Source: a bacterium C-53
Lineage (GTDB): Bacteria > Bacillota > Clostridia > Lachnospirales > Lachnospiraceae
Assembly (NCBI GenBank): GCA_003612525.1
Contig: RAZD01000001.1
Location: forward strand, 248,001-312,000
Reading direction: 5' to 3'
Length of the DNA: 64,000 nucleotides
Translations under genes and position numbers: made by a program
Part shown: piece by piece, positions 54,319-63,731 of the stretch
Position numbering within the stretch: position 1 is the first letter of the stretch
How the letters are laid out: the number at the start of each line of letters is the position of its first letter
Notes under the pieces: generated by a model
Seen by the model: only the letters and a program-made list of their open reading frames with translations
Databases searched by the model: none
Told to the model about the DNA's origin: nothing

Positions 54319-55269
54319 TTATATACGCACCCATCCCCTGATTGTTTTTATTTCACTGTCCTTCTCTCTCATGTAAGCCTTCGGATAGACTACAATCGCA
54401 TCCTCCGAATCATTTAACAGCGCTCCCCATACGCTGAATGTTGAATTAGCAAGAATATTATGGTGGCATTCGCTCATAAGCTGCATATCACGATAACTGT
54501 CTTTTCCTGTATTCCCTTCCACCACTCTGTAATCCGAAAGCCAGGTAAATGCCTTTTGCACATACTCGGTATCATCTGAAAACACATAGAAAACAGGGTC
54601 CTTTACACGTTCACAGATATATTCCACCGCTTTCTTATAATATTCATCCGAAAGGCACAGAAAACTGTTTCTATATTTCTCTGCCAGATAGTCGCCTCTT
54701 CGGACGTGAATGCTGACGGAATTTGTGCTGCGTATCTCATGAAGCATTCTTTGAAACGCATCCCCTCCGCCCTGATCAAACAAAAGCTCTCTCCGAAGCT
54801 TCGCAATACGGTCGCGGTAATAGACTTCCTCTATAAAAAACCCTGTAATATACCAGTTTTTTCGGGGATTGATCGTTTCGATCTTTCGATAAATTTCCTC
54901 GTTATCCTCAAAACCGGTCTGCTCAATCCGGTATTTTTCAAAATGCTTTTCCGTAAAGAGACGAAGAATCCGATTCGGGTAATAAAGGATATTTTCAGCT
55001 TTCTTTGCATTTTTTCCCGATATCATGCAGGGAATTGTCCCTCTGACACACAGAATATCCACAGCAGAAGCTTCATCCAGATGAAACAGGGGATTATCCG
55101 CCCTCCCGAATATCCGTTTCAGCTCATATCCCTGGTGTTCGCTGTTCGTACGAAACCACGTGACATCCGCCTTTACCTCCGTTTCCGGAAACCGGTCACG
55201 CAAAAGAGCATAGAGTGAATACTGAAACATCTGATTTCCGAGACCGCTTGTGAAACGAACAATAATCAT
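54319..55269 (-). CDS. Glycosyltransferase family 11 (alpha-1,2-fucosyltransferase-like)
   Basis: 316 residues. GT11 motifs: FTSGLGNQMFQYSLY (7-21), VSIHVRRGDYL (the GDP-binding HxRRGDY), YYKKAVEYI, FVFSDD-like YVFSDDTEYV and LMSECHHNILANSTFSVWGALL. Members add L-fucose or a related deoxyhexose in alpha-1,2 linkage using GDP-sugar. No GDP-fucose synthesis genes are in the window. It follows the aminotransferase by 11 bp. Confidence 0.9.
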   Translation of the reverse strand: MIIVRFTSGLGNQMFQYSLYALLRDRFPETEVKADVTWFRTNSEHQGYELKRIFGRADNPLFHLDEASAVDILCVRGTIPCMISGKNAKKAENILYYPNRILRLFTEKHFEKYRIEQTGFEDNEEIYRKIETINPRKNWYITGFFIEEVYYRDRIAKLRRELLFDQGGGDAFQRMLHEIRSTNSVSIHVRRGDYLAEKYRNSFLCLSDEYYKKAVEYICERVKDPVFYVFSDDTEYVQKAFTWLSDYRVVEGNTGKDSYRDMQLMSECHHNILANSTFSVWGALLNDSEDAIVVYPKAYMREKDSEIKTIRGWVRI

Positions 55270-55280
55270 ATGGATTCCCC

Positions 55281-56396
55281 CTATCTGTGCCCTTCCAGTA
55301 TCACTTCACAAATATGATCCACCAGTTCCAAAGACAGGCTTGCCGATATTGGGAGCGTAAGCACGCGGTTGGCCGTGTCAAGCGCCCTCGGGGTATCCTG
55401 CGGTCGGAATCTTCCTTCAAAACAGGCAAGTGAACTCGTCAGCGGGTAAAAATATTTTCTGGAGAAAATATTATGACGTTTTAACCGCTCAAACACCTGG
55501 TTTCTGTCTTCTCCAAACGCATCTTCAAAGACCACGGGAAAATACGCGTAATTCGACCGGACGTCTTTCTGCACTGCATTCAGCTTAAGTCCCTCCACAC
55601 CGGAAAGATTCTCCCGGTAACGCTCCACTACAAGCCTACGTTTTTCGATCTCTTCCTCCAGATGCTTTAAATTGCAGAGTCCCATAATCGCCTGAAACTC
55701 ATTCATCTTGCCATTTGCTCCGACTCCATCGATGGTTTCCTCGTCGCGGATTCCGAAATCTTTCAGCCGGTGCAGTTTCTCATACAATTCCCGATCGGAG
55801 GTTGTGACAGCCCCGCCCTCGATCGTATTGAAAACCTTCGTCGCATGAAAGCTGAACATGGACGCATCTCCGAAGCTGCCAATGCCTTTTCCCTTATAAG
55901 TCTCTCCAAATGTATGCGCCGCATCATAAAGAACTTTCAGATGGTGCTTGCGCGCCACAGCTTCTATTTTTTCTATATTGCAGACATTGCCATATACGTG
56001 AACCGGCAAAATGGCCGATGTCCGTTCCGTAATCAGGTCCTCAATCTGATCTGCGTCCATTGTATAATCCCCGGGATGAATATCACAGAATACAGGAGTC
56101 AGGCCGTTCCTTATAATTGCATGCGTCGTTGAGACAAATGTATAGGGCGTTGTGATTACTTCACCGGTAAGTTCCAACGCCTGAATACAAAGCTCCAGCG
56201 CCGAATGTCCATTGACGAAAAGAGAGACATACGGCACCTTCATATATTTTATTAATTCATCCTTTAACTTCTCATGATTCGCTCCAAAATTCGTAAGCCA
56301 CACACTGTCCCAAAGCGGACGCACCGCCTCCATAAATTCCTCAAAAGGCGGCAGCGAAGAACGCGTCACAAGAATCGGCTTTTCACTGTCTTTCAT
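55281..56396 (-). CDS. Sugar aminotransferase, DegT/DnrJ family (FdtB-like)
   Basis: 371 residues from the ATG at 56396, which follows GGGAGG and overlaps the upstream gene by 4 bp. PLP lysine K187 in SFHATKVFNTIEGG; D158 in YDAAHTFG. It resembles the group that aminates dTDP-3-keto-6-deoxyhexoses (FdtB/QdtB), different from the RffA-like enzyme at 259-1389. Product would be a 3-amino-3,6-dideoxyhexose; this is inferred. Confidence 0.85.
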   Translation of the reverse strand: MKDSEKPILVTRSSLPPFEEFMEAVRPLWDSVWLTNFGANHEKLKDELIKYMKVPYVSLFVNGHSALELCIQALELTGEVITTPYTFVSTTHAIIRNGLTPVFCDIHPGDYTMDADQIEDLITERTSAILPVHVYGNVCNIEKIEAVARKHHLKVLYDAAHTFGETYKGKGIGSFGDASMFSFHATKVFNTIEGGAVTTSDRELYEKLHRLKDFGIRDEETIDGVGANGKMNEFQAIMGLCNLKHLEEEIEKRRLVVERYRENLSGVEGLKLNAVQKDVRSNYAYFPVVFEDAFGEDRNQVFERLKRHNIFSRKYFYPLTSSLACFEGRFRPQDTPRALDTANRVLTLPISASLSLELVDHICEVILEGHR

Positions 56397-57400
56397 CTTC
56401 TTCCTCCCTTTCCACCGCTGCATTTCTTCCATAGCTGCCCGATGATCGTCCGTAAACTGTAAACATATAAATTTGCCGGCCTATCCTTTCGGACCACATG
56501 CCTAATATTATACTCATACATATCCCTTACAAACTGCGCGTTTTTCGCATTGGGACTTTTCAGGAAAACAGAAAGCGCCGTTATAAAATCTTTTTTCGCA
56601 AGGCCCTTTCCAAATTCGGTCAGTCCGAAATTCTCCTCACACCATTGCAGCAGCCGCTGTTTCGTATAGCAGTCCTCCACCATTGCATTCCGCTTCAATT
56701 TCAGAGAATTCCAGTTTCCCTCTCCTTCCTTCTTCACAAAACGCCATGCGCTCATCGTCTCATCCATACGAAAAATCTTTCCCTGCTTTAGCAAAAACAG
56801 AAGGATCACACCGTCGTCAAGAAAATCATGCGCCTTATAGAGAATCGTATAATCGTATTTCCCCTCCTTGAAAATATTCCGGCAGACTACGGTAGCCGTC
56901 TGTCCCGGCCATTTCGGTTGCACCTGATAATCATGGAATGTATAGTTCCCGCTCCACTCATACAGAGAAAGCGCCTCAGCATCAAAGACCTTCTCCCCTT
57001 CTTTTCCCACAACGCAGCAAGTATGCGTCACACCCATATAGTCGCTGTGGCTTTTCAGAAAGTCTACCTGGCGCTGCAATTTATGCACATCCGTCCAGTA
57101 ATCATCTCCCTCAAGAAATGCAATATAATCCCCCCTGCATTCCATCGCTGTCTGATACACATTGAGCGTAGGCCTTCCCAGATTCTTTTCACGGAAAAGC
57201 AGCGTGATCTGATCCGGGTATTTTTCTTTATACTCAAGCAGGATATCACGCGTGTGGTCTGTGGAGCAGTCCTCTCCCACTACGATGTCAAAGTCGAAAT
57301 CCGTCTCCTGCATCAGCACGCTGTCAAGCGCCTTCCTCACATACGATTCATGATTATAGGTAATGAAAACAACACTTAAAGTTACTTTATCTTTCATCAT
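56393..57400 (-). CDS. Glycosyltransferase family 2
   Basis: 335 residues. GT-A start SVVFITYNHESYVRKALDSVL, VVGEDCSTDHTRDI and the metal/donor site FLEGDDYWTD, then WSGNYTFHDY. The ATG at 57400 follows GGAAAGG by 8 bp and comes right after the transporter stop. A soluble enzyme with a basic C-terminus, acting on the lipid-linked repeat unit. Donor and acceptor unknown. Confidence 0.88.
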   Translation of the reverse strand: MMKDKVTLSVVFITYNHESYVRKALDSVLMQETDFDFDIVVGEDCSTDHTRDILLEYKEKYPDQITLLFREKNLGRPTLNVYQTAMECRGDYIAFLEGDDYWTDVHKLQRQVDFLKSHSDYMGVTHTCCVVGKEGEKVFDAEALSLYEWSGNYTFHDYQVQPKWPGQTATVVCRNIFKEGKYDYTILYKAHDFLDDGVILLFLLKQGKIFRMDETMSAWRFVKKEGEGNWNSLKLKRNAMVEDCYTKQRLLQWCEENFGLTEFGKGLAKKDFITALSVFLKSPNAKNAQFVRDMYEYNIRHVVRKDRPANLYVYSLRTIIGQLWKKCSGGKGGRR

Positions 57401-59155
57401 TTACGAAGCCTTTCCGTGGTCCGCAAGCCGGACTTGTCCGTTTTCCACTTTAAATACGAATTCACAATCCTTAATTGTCGTCAGACGATGTGCAATAATA
57501 ATCAGCGTTTTTTTGCCATGTAGTCTCTCGATCGCATCCATTACAGCCTTTTCCGTCTCATTATCAAGCGCGGAAGTCGCTTCGTCAAGAACAAGAATTT
57601 CAGGATCCCCGTAAAGCGCTCTGGCAATTCCGATACGCTGACGCTGTCCTCCTGACAGGCGCACACCCCGCTCACCGACCTCCGTGTCAAGCCCGTCCTC
57701 AAGACTCTCGACAAACTCCCTAAGCTGCGCCTCGTCAAGCGCCTCCCAGACTTTTGCCTCGTCGATCTCTTTCTCATCAATGCCAAACGCAATATTACTT
57801 CGGATTGTCTCATCCGCAAGATAAATTGCCTGCGGAATATAGGCAAGTTTCTTCGACCATGCAAGAGGATACTCGTGCACATTCATATGACCGTACATAA
57901 CCTGCCCTTCCCTCGGAAATAAAATGCCCAGAATCACATCCGCCATTGTAGATTTTCCTGCTCCCGAAGGGCCTATCAATCCCACAGACGCGCCGAGCGG
58001 AATCGAAAAATTTACATCTTTGAGCACATCCTCATGTGTATTGGGGTATCGGTATGTCAGGTGGCGTACCTGAATCTCATGAATACCGTCCTCGTGTGAA
58101 AGCGACTCCCCTTTATCCACAAGCTCCACATGAATCATATCCTCCGTTTCCTTCAGATCGCGGTAAATCAGATCAATCGAAGGCTTTAGGAATCCGATTA
58201 AATTGATATAATTTGTGATCTTTCCAAGCGACGGAAGCAGTTTGAACGCTGCCACGGCAAAAGCCGTAAGCTGCGGCAGAATATCAGTCAGATCGGTTCC
58301 TGAATTCAGCTTCATCAAAATCACCACGAGAATCGTACTGATGCAGACCGTCTCAATCAGATATTTCGGCACCTGTCCAAAGAAGTTCGTGTGAATCAGA
58401 GCCTTCATCTTCTTCTTTCCACAATTTACAAAAGCATTCACAAAGTATTTTTCACGGTGCAGAATTTTAATGTCTTTCACCGCGCCAAGCGCCTGATTAA
58501 TCGACTGATGCATTTTCCCGTCATACTTCTGATTGATCTTTCCGTACTCATTCACGCGCTTTTTCACATTTTTCTGATAAATTCCCATTGTGAGCGCCAT
58601 CGCCGCACCGACGCTCAGGGTCATAACCGGGTCTGTAATCAGAAGATAAATCCCGATCAGAAGCGAGAGCAGCCCTTCCGAAATCACGGAAAGCACTGAC
58701 AATATAAGCTGAAACAGACGCTCTGTATCAAGCATAATATTTCTCACCATCTCCGAGGAATTGTTATCCAGATGGTACGTATACGGCTTTTTGAGATAAC
58801 AGTCAATCAGGCTGCCTGCAACCTTTAACTGATTATTATAGATGAAGCTGTACTGTGCATAGTACATTGCGATCAGAAAGATATTTTTCACCACATAGAC
58901 ACCGATAATCACCCAGATCAGGAATGAAAAAAACGCCTCCGGCGACGTCATCTGAAGCGCCGTATAGAACCGGTGCATCATACCGTCTTCGTAGATCATC
59001 CCGGGTTTCGAAATCAGAGATACCAGAGGCATGAACAAGGATACGCCCATCAGCTCAAGAATCGCCCCGATAAACAACGCTGCCAGAAGAACGGACAGCC
59101 GGCGTTTCTGTTTCCGGTCAAAAATATAATTCATCTTTCCCAAAATATCTTTCAT
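57401..59155 (-). CDS. ABC flippase, PglK/MsbA-like
   Basis: 584 residues: six membrane helices (about 18-310) fused to an ATPase domain with Walker A GPSGAGKST, signature LSGGQRQRIGIARAL, Walker B ILVLDEATSALD and H-loop IIAHR. The N-terminus (RRLSVLLAALFIGAILELMGVSLFMPLV) is like PglK/WlaB lipid-linked oligosaccharide flippases rather than drug exporters. Together with the GT set this gives a lipid-linked glycan that is turned over to the outer face. It overlaps asnB by 4 bp. Confidence 0.88.
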   Translation of the reverse strand: MKDILGKMNYIFDRKQKRRLSVLLAALFIGAILELMGVSLFMPLVSLISKPGMIYEDGMMHRFYTALQMTSPEAFFSFLIWVIIGVYVVKNIFLIAMYYAQYSFIYNNQLKVAGSLIDCYLKKPYTYHLDNNSSEMVRNIMLDTERLFQLILSVLSVISEGLLSLLIGIYLLITDPVMTLSVGAAMALTMGIYQKNVKKRVNEYGKINQKYDGKMHQSINQALGAVKDIKILHREKYFVNAFVNCGKKKMKALIHTNFFGQVPKYLIETVCISTILVVILMKLNSGTDLTDILPQLTAFAVAAFKLLPSLGKITNYINLIGFLKPSIDLIYRDLKETEDMIHVELVDKGESLSHEDGIHEIQVRHLTYRYPNTHEDVLKDVNFSIPLGASVGLIGPSGAGKSTMADVILGILFPREGQVMYGHMNVHEYPLAWSKKLAYIPQAIYLADETIRSNIAFGIDEKEIDEAKVWEALDEAQLREFVESLEDGLDTEVGERGVRLSGGQRQRIGIARALYGDPEILVLDEATSALDNETEKAVMDAIERLHGKKTLIIIAHRLTTIKDCEFVFKVENGQVRLADHGKAS

Positions 59156-61017
59156 GCAAAACCTCCCGTGCGGTCAATCACCGACTTCTGCCAGAGATAC
59201 GGATAGAGGCTCCGAAATGCGCTCTCCCCCTCCGCAAATGAAGCATGGGGATTCGCAATCACATCCTCCACCTGCTTTCTTACTTTTTCAGGCTCCAGAA
59301 GCGTACACCCAGAAAAGCCCGACGAATGTACGATATCAAGGAAGTATTCCTTCATTGGTCCCTGCATCCATTCTACAATTGGCGTATTAAAACCGATCTT
59401 GCTTTTGCGGTATGCAATTTCGGGCGGCATATACGGAGCCATCGCGTCACGGATAATCGATTTTGAATATCCTCCGTGAAGTTTTGAGCGCCATCCGATT
59501 GAAAAAGCATATTCCACAATCCTGTAATCCATAAATGGCATTCGGATTTCCACGCCGTTCGCCATGCTATACCGGTCGTAATTGCGAAGAAGCGTCGGCA
59601 GAATATTTTCATGTGTTGATGCATACAGAATACGGTTCAGATGATCGAGCCGGCGGAATTTCGGGTTTTGGGCGGCCTCTGGTTTTACAATATCCCCGCG
59701 AAGCCTTCCTGTGATTTTCCGGCGGTAGTATTTCATCAGAATCTGTCTCTCGTTCCTGCGCAGCGCCGTATTCGAATTGTCTTTCGGAAAACTGTCCATA
59801 TAGGCTGAGAGAATCAGGCGGCGTTCTTCCTTATTTTTTGCGTCATCAAGCGCGTGAAGAAAATCAAACGTATAGCCTCCGAACAGTTCATCCGCGCCGT
59901 GCCCGTCAATTGTCACAAGCGTTCCGTGTTCACGCAGGGCGCTGTAAAGCATCATCATGGGAATCGGGCTCGTCACATAGACATCCTCAAACATGGCAAG
60001 ACAGTCTTCGAACCGATCGACCATTTTCAGCGGATTGATCTCCACAAAGGTACTTGGAATTCCCAGATAGTCCGTTACCTTTTTGGCATACATCGTCTCG
60101 TCAAGCGCCGTACCCGGAAAGGATGCAACAAACGCGTGCTGCCAGTCATGATTCATTCTGGCGTCCGTACCGCTCCTTGCAAGGTGCGCCATCGCGCAGA
60201 TCGTCGCGCTGGAATCAAGCCCGCCGCTGAGCGCCGTTCCGATTGTAACATCACTGCGCATCCGGATTCTGCATGCATCGAGAAACAGTGCACGGAATTC
60301 CTCCACCTGCGACTCATACGATGCCGGTACCGAATGAATATGGTCAAGCGTATCATAAAATTTTGTAATCCGCATCCCGTTTTCATCCACATAGGCATAT
60401 GATGCGGGAGGGAAACGCTTCAGCCCTTCAATGACACACTCCTCCGTATGCTCATAATGCACCATAAGAGCTGGATTCATCACAATTTTGCGGTTCGCAT
60501 GCACCTCCTTTAAAAGCGGCGTCAAAGCTTTCATCTCAGAAGCAAATGCAACCCCGTATCCATTTTCCCGAATCTCCGTATAATACAGCGGTTTTACTCC
60601 AAAACGGTCTCTGGAAAGGAACATTTTCCTGTCCTTTCTGTCCCATATGGCAATTGCCCACATACCGTTAAACCGTAGCAGACAGTCTTCCCTCCACTCG
60701 GCATATGCGGCAAGTACGACCTCCGTATCGGAATCGCTCTGAAAATGGTATCCTTTCCGTATCAACTCCTCCCTGATCTCTATAAAGTTATAGATTTCAC
60801 CGTTATATACCATCTCATACCGTCCATCGCAGTACGACATCGGCTGGCGTCCGTTTTCAGAAAGGTCAAGAATCGACAGACGTCTGTGCCCGAGCGTCAC
60901 ACCGCCCTCCTGCCAAAGTCCCTCATCGTCGGGTCCCCTGTGCCGGATGCGGCTTAAACATACCCTGGCTTTTTCTTCCGAAAGCTTCACATTCAGCGCT
61001 CCAAATATTCCACACAT
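59152..61017 (-). CDS. asnB: Asparagine synthase (glutamine-hydrolysing)-like amidotransferase
   Basis: 621 residues. Catalytic Cys2 of the Ntn glutaminase (MCGIFGALN), HRGPDDEG, and the ATP-pyrophosphatase loop SGGLDSSATI; the C-terminal domain is complete. AsnB paralogues in surface-polysaccharide loci (WbpS/WbmI-type) amidate sugar carboxylates instead of aspartate; the setting supports that reading here, but free asparagine synthesis cannot be excluded. Follows a glycosyltransferase by 4 bp. Confidence 0.9.
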   Translation of the reverse strand: MCGIFGALNVKLSEEKARVCLSRIRHRGPDDEGLWQEGGVTLGHRRLSILDLSENGRQPMSYCDGRYEMVYNGEIYNFIEIREELIRKGYHFQSDSDTEVVLAAYAEWREDCLLRFNGMWAIAIWDRKDRKMFLSRDRFGVKPLYYTEIRENGYGVAFASEMKALTPLLKEVHANRKIVMNPALMVHYEHTEECVIEGLKRFPPASYAYVDENGMRITKFYDTLDHIHSVPASYESQVEEFRALFLDACRIRMRSDVTIGTALSGGLDSSATICAMAHLARSGTDARMNHDWQHAFVASFPGTALDETMYAKKVTDYLGIPSTFVEINPLKMVDRFEDCLAMFEDVYVTSPIPMMMLYSALREHGTLVTIDGHGADELFGGYTFDFLHALDDAKNKEERRLILSAYMDSFPKDNSNTALRRNERQILMKYYRRKITGRLRGDIVKPEAAQNPKFRRLDHLNRILYASTHENILPTLLRNYDRYSMANGVEIRMPFMDYRIVEYAFSIGWRSKLHGGYSKSIIRDAMAPYMPPEIAYRKSKIGFNTPIVEWMQGPMKEYFLDIVHSSGFSGCTLLEPEKVRKQVEDVIANPHASFAEGESAFRSLYPYLWQKSVIDRTGGFA

Positions 61018-61021
61018 AAGA

Positions 61022-62143
61022 TTATCCTTTTCTTTCCTTCCATCTCATTTTAATGATCTCAAACAGATACTTTACCTTAAATCCCCGGTAAAAATAAAGG
61101 ATTCTCTCCCCCCGTTTTTCCTTTGGAGCCTTTGCCGGCTTTTCCCTGTCATAAAGGAAAAAAGAATCGCCCGGAATATTACATATGATATTCTGATCAA
61201 GCGGACGAAGCATACATCCATAGCTTTTCTTCACATCAAATGGCAGAGAACGCATCGTAAGACAATATCTCTTCGTAAGCGGTCTGTAACCATACAGATC
61301 AATCTCCACCTCTTTTTCCTTCATTCCCACGGCATATGCAAGCCGCTTATTTTCGAAAAAAGAATCATACACAGACTGTGACTCTCTGAGACCGGAAAAG
61401 CAATATTCCTTCCTCCCTGCTCCCAAAGGAACCTGGAAATCGGTCTGAGCCCTCCTGCTATGCGTACCCTCGTCAAAGAAATTCGTCGTATGCGACATAC
61501 GTGGATACAGAAAATAACGATCGGTTTCGATCAGATATGCGATACAGTACTTCAGCCATGACTTCTCCCCCCAGCCGGATACATTTTCGGGAACCGCCGC
61601 ACCTGCCACATCCCTGCCGTCATTCTCGGAAAGCCATTCTCTGAACCCTTCCCACTGTCTCTCCGTAAATGCCTGTCCCCAGGAAGACGCAAACTGAAAA
61701 TACCAGTTGTCATATCCGTCGTCAATCGCCTCAAAACATTCCCTCTTATGCACGTTAAACCGGTGATTATAGAGGGATACGCCTCCAATTTTATCATCGT
61801 TCTCTGTAAACGTAAGCGCCTGTTTTGCGTAGTTGTAAAATCCCTTTGCCACATACAGATCATCCTCGAGCATAATTATGCTGCCGTATTTCCATGCCAG
61901 ATCACCGCAGGATAAAACATGACGCTTCAGCCCCAGGTTCTCGGTATGACGGATGATTCTCTTCTCTCCGTGCTCCCACGAGAAACGTTCTGCCGCCTCT
62001 ACTACCTCCCGGTTGTCCCCGTGGTCAATGCTGATCACGAGCGGTATATTTTCCTCTTCATACTGCGCACGTCTGATTGAATCCAATATCCTGTTCAGTG
62101 AACGCGGCCTGTTATAAGCCACGACTACAATTGCCGGTTTCAT
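61022..62143 (-). CDS. Glycosyltransferase, GT2/GNT-I-like
   Basis: 373 residues. IVVVAYNRPRSLNRILDSI (5-23), VISIDHGDN, RHTENLGLKRHVLSCGDLA and LEDDLYVAKGFYNYA (the EDD metal site as in GNT-I type enzymes). It overlaps the acyltransferase gene by 32 bp. The C-terminal part (TKRYCLTMR to the end) is not typical and may bind the acceptor. Works in the same repeat-unit pathway. Confidence 0.85.
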   Translation of the reverse strand: MKPAIVVVAYNRPRSLNRILDSIRRAQYEEENIPLVISIDHGDNREVVEAAERFSWEHGEKRIIRHTENLGLKRHVLSCGDLAWKYGSIIMLEDDLYVAKGFYNYAKQALTFTENDDKIGGVSLYNHRFNVHKRECFEAIDDGYDNWYFQFASSWGQAFTERQWEGFREWLSENDGRDVAGAAVPENVSGWGEKSWLKYCIAYLIETDRYFLYPRMSHTTNFFDEGTHSRRAQTDFQVPLGAGRKEYCFSGLRESQSVYDSFFENKRLAYAVGMKEKEVEIDLYGYRPLTKRYCLTMRSLPFDVKKSYGCMLRPLDQNIICNIPGDSFFLYDREKPAKAPKEKRGERILYFYRGFKVKYLFEIIKMRWKERKG

Positions 62144-62852
62144 GCTGCCGCCTTTCTTTCTCCCCCTTCAGGAAACTTCCGATATCCGAAAATTCCTGAA
62201 TATGTTCTTTCAAAAAAGTTTCTTCCTTATCCCACCACTTCAATGCAAGAAGCATTTCAATTTCACCCGGTTCAAACCGGTATCCTTTCACTCTGGCAGG
62301 AACCCCCGCACAGATACTGTAAGGAGGGATATCCTTCGTTACAACGGCTCCCGCTCCGACTACCGCTCCGTCCCCGATCGTGACCCCCTGCATAATCTTT
62401 ACATCATTCCCAATCCATACGTCGTTCCCTATTACAATTTGATACGGCTCCTTTCCTTTTACCATACGAAACTCCTCAAACGTGTCCTCCTTCGCATAGG
62501 TAAATCCCATCGCACCGCTCTTCGCATAAAAGGCCGGATGCATCGCCACATGACCGTGAACGGGATGACTTCCGAGTACGGCTTTCACATCCGTGCCTAT
62601 GGAAGTATAGTTTCCTATCCATGTATTTGTAAAATTGCCATTGTCATTGATATAAGAGCCAAATCCCAGTGTCGTATTCTTAAGATATACATTCTTTCCA
62701 AGATAATTCCTTCCCCGCAAAGAGGAACGGATAAGATAGGACTTTGGCTTCAAAATACTTTTCGTCCTTCTCTCAATTCCCATACGCACAAAAGGATAAC
62801 AAAATGTCCGGTATACAGCGGACCCTATTTCTTCTAATTTTCTTCGAAACAT
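62112..62852 (-). CDS. Hexapeptide (left-handed beta-helix) acyltransferase, CatB/Vat-like
   Basis: 246 residues from the ATG at 62852, after GGAAAGG. Hexapeptide repeats (LGKNVYLKNTTLGFGSYI, IGNDVWIGNDVKIMQGVTI, IGDGAVVGAGAVVTKD) and the final PARVKGYRF typify the xenobiotic/sugar acetyltransferases of the CatB class; SHPVHGH carries the likely catalytic His. Probably acetylates a sugar of the repeat unit. Confidence 0.88.
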   Translation of the reverse strand: MFRRKLEEIGSAVYRTFCYPFVRMGIERRTKSILKPKSYLIRSSLRGRNYLGKNVYLKNTTLGFGSYINDNGNFTNTWIGNYTSIGTDVKAVLGSHPVHGHVAMHPAFYAKSGAMGFTYAKEDTFEEFRMVKGKEPYQIVIGNDVWIGNDVKIMQGVTIGDGAVVGAGAVVTKDIPPYSICAGVPARVKGYRFEPGEIEMLLALKWWDKEETFLKEHIQEFSDIGSFLKGEKERRQHETGNCSRGL

Positions 62853-62897
62853 TTCCTTTCCTGTTCTGCCGCTTATGCGGCACACTGATTCAACTTT

Positions 62898-63731
62898 TCA
62901 TCGCCTGATATCCACCCTCTGATTCTGATGCCGCAGGATTCTCTGTACTTTTCGAATCAGAAACTTCAGCCACCCCGGAAAATGATCCATGCCAAACTGT
63001 TTGAGATTCACAAAACGCAGCGCCTTTTTGATCTCTTCATCCGTCATCTGGGGAATTCCATGACTCCTCCTGATCTCAATGCTCTCCAAAAACGTGTCCT
63101 TAAGGCGGACAGTCGATACGCCATCCTTTGCAATCACGCTCACAAGCGTTCCCGTATCCTTCATGGGAAGTCCCTTCTTATAAACAGTCAGCAGGAAGTT
63201 GTAATCCGCCCCTATGCGGTATTTCAATTCAAAGGGGCAGGAAAGCATCACGTCTCTCCTCGCAAAAACCGTCTGATGATTAAAGGGCATGCGCTCCTCA
63301 ATCAGCTCCGGACACTTGCGGTAATAGTAATATTCACCAAATTCACACTCAAGCGCATCACCATAGAGAAGCGCTGCATCACCATATTCTTTTCCATCAA
63401 AGACACGCTCCAATACCCTTTCATCAAAAAAGCGGTCATCCGCATTCATATAATTAATCCATGTTCCCCGGCTCTTAGACGCTGCTATGTTCATTGCATC
63501 GTAAAGCCCACGGTCCCTGCCGCTTATAACCATAAACGAAATTCCCTTTTTCTCAAATTTACCGCGGTAGGATTCAACAACATCCGCCGTGCCGTCTGTG
63601 GAACCGCCATCTTTTATAATATACTCAAAATCGTGAAATGTCTGCGAAAGTACCGAATCCATGACGTTACGTATGGTTTCTCTCTCATTAAAGCAGACCG
63701 TAATTACGGATACCAAAGGATTTTTACTCAT
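62898..63731 (-). CDS. Glycosyltransferase family 2 (WcaA-like)
   Basis: 277 residues from MSKNPLVSV at 63731, overlapping the previous gene by 8 bp; the longer frame to 63779 lies inside that gene. SVITVCFNERETIRNVMDSVL, IIKDGGSTDGTADV, ISGRDRGLYDAMNIA and WINYMNADDRFFDE are the classic motifs of WcaA-like enzymes with the DxD at NADD. Part of the same operon. Confidence 0.9.
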   Translation of the reverse strand: MSKNPLVSVITVCFNERETIRNVMDSVLSQTFHDFEYIIKDGGSTDGTADVVESYRGKFEKKGISFMVISGRDRGLYDAMNIAASKSRGTWINYMNADDRFFDERVLERVFDGKEYGDAALLYGDALECEFGEYYYYRKCPELIEERMPFNHQTVFARRDVMLSCPFELKYRIGADYNFLLTVYKKGLPMKDTGTLVSVIAKDGVSTVRLKDTFLESIEIRRSHGIPQMTDEEIKKALRFVNLKQFGMDHFPGWLKFLIRKVQRILRHQNQRVDIRR

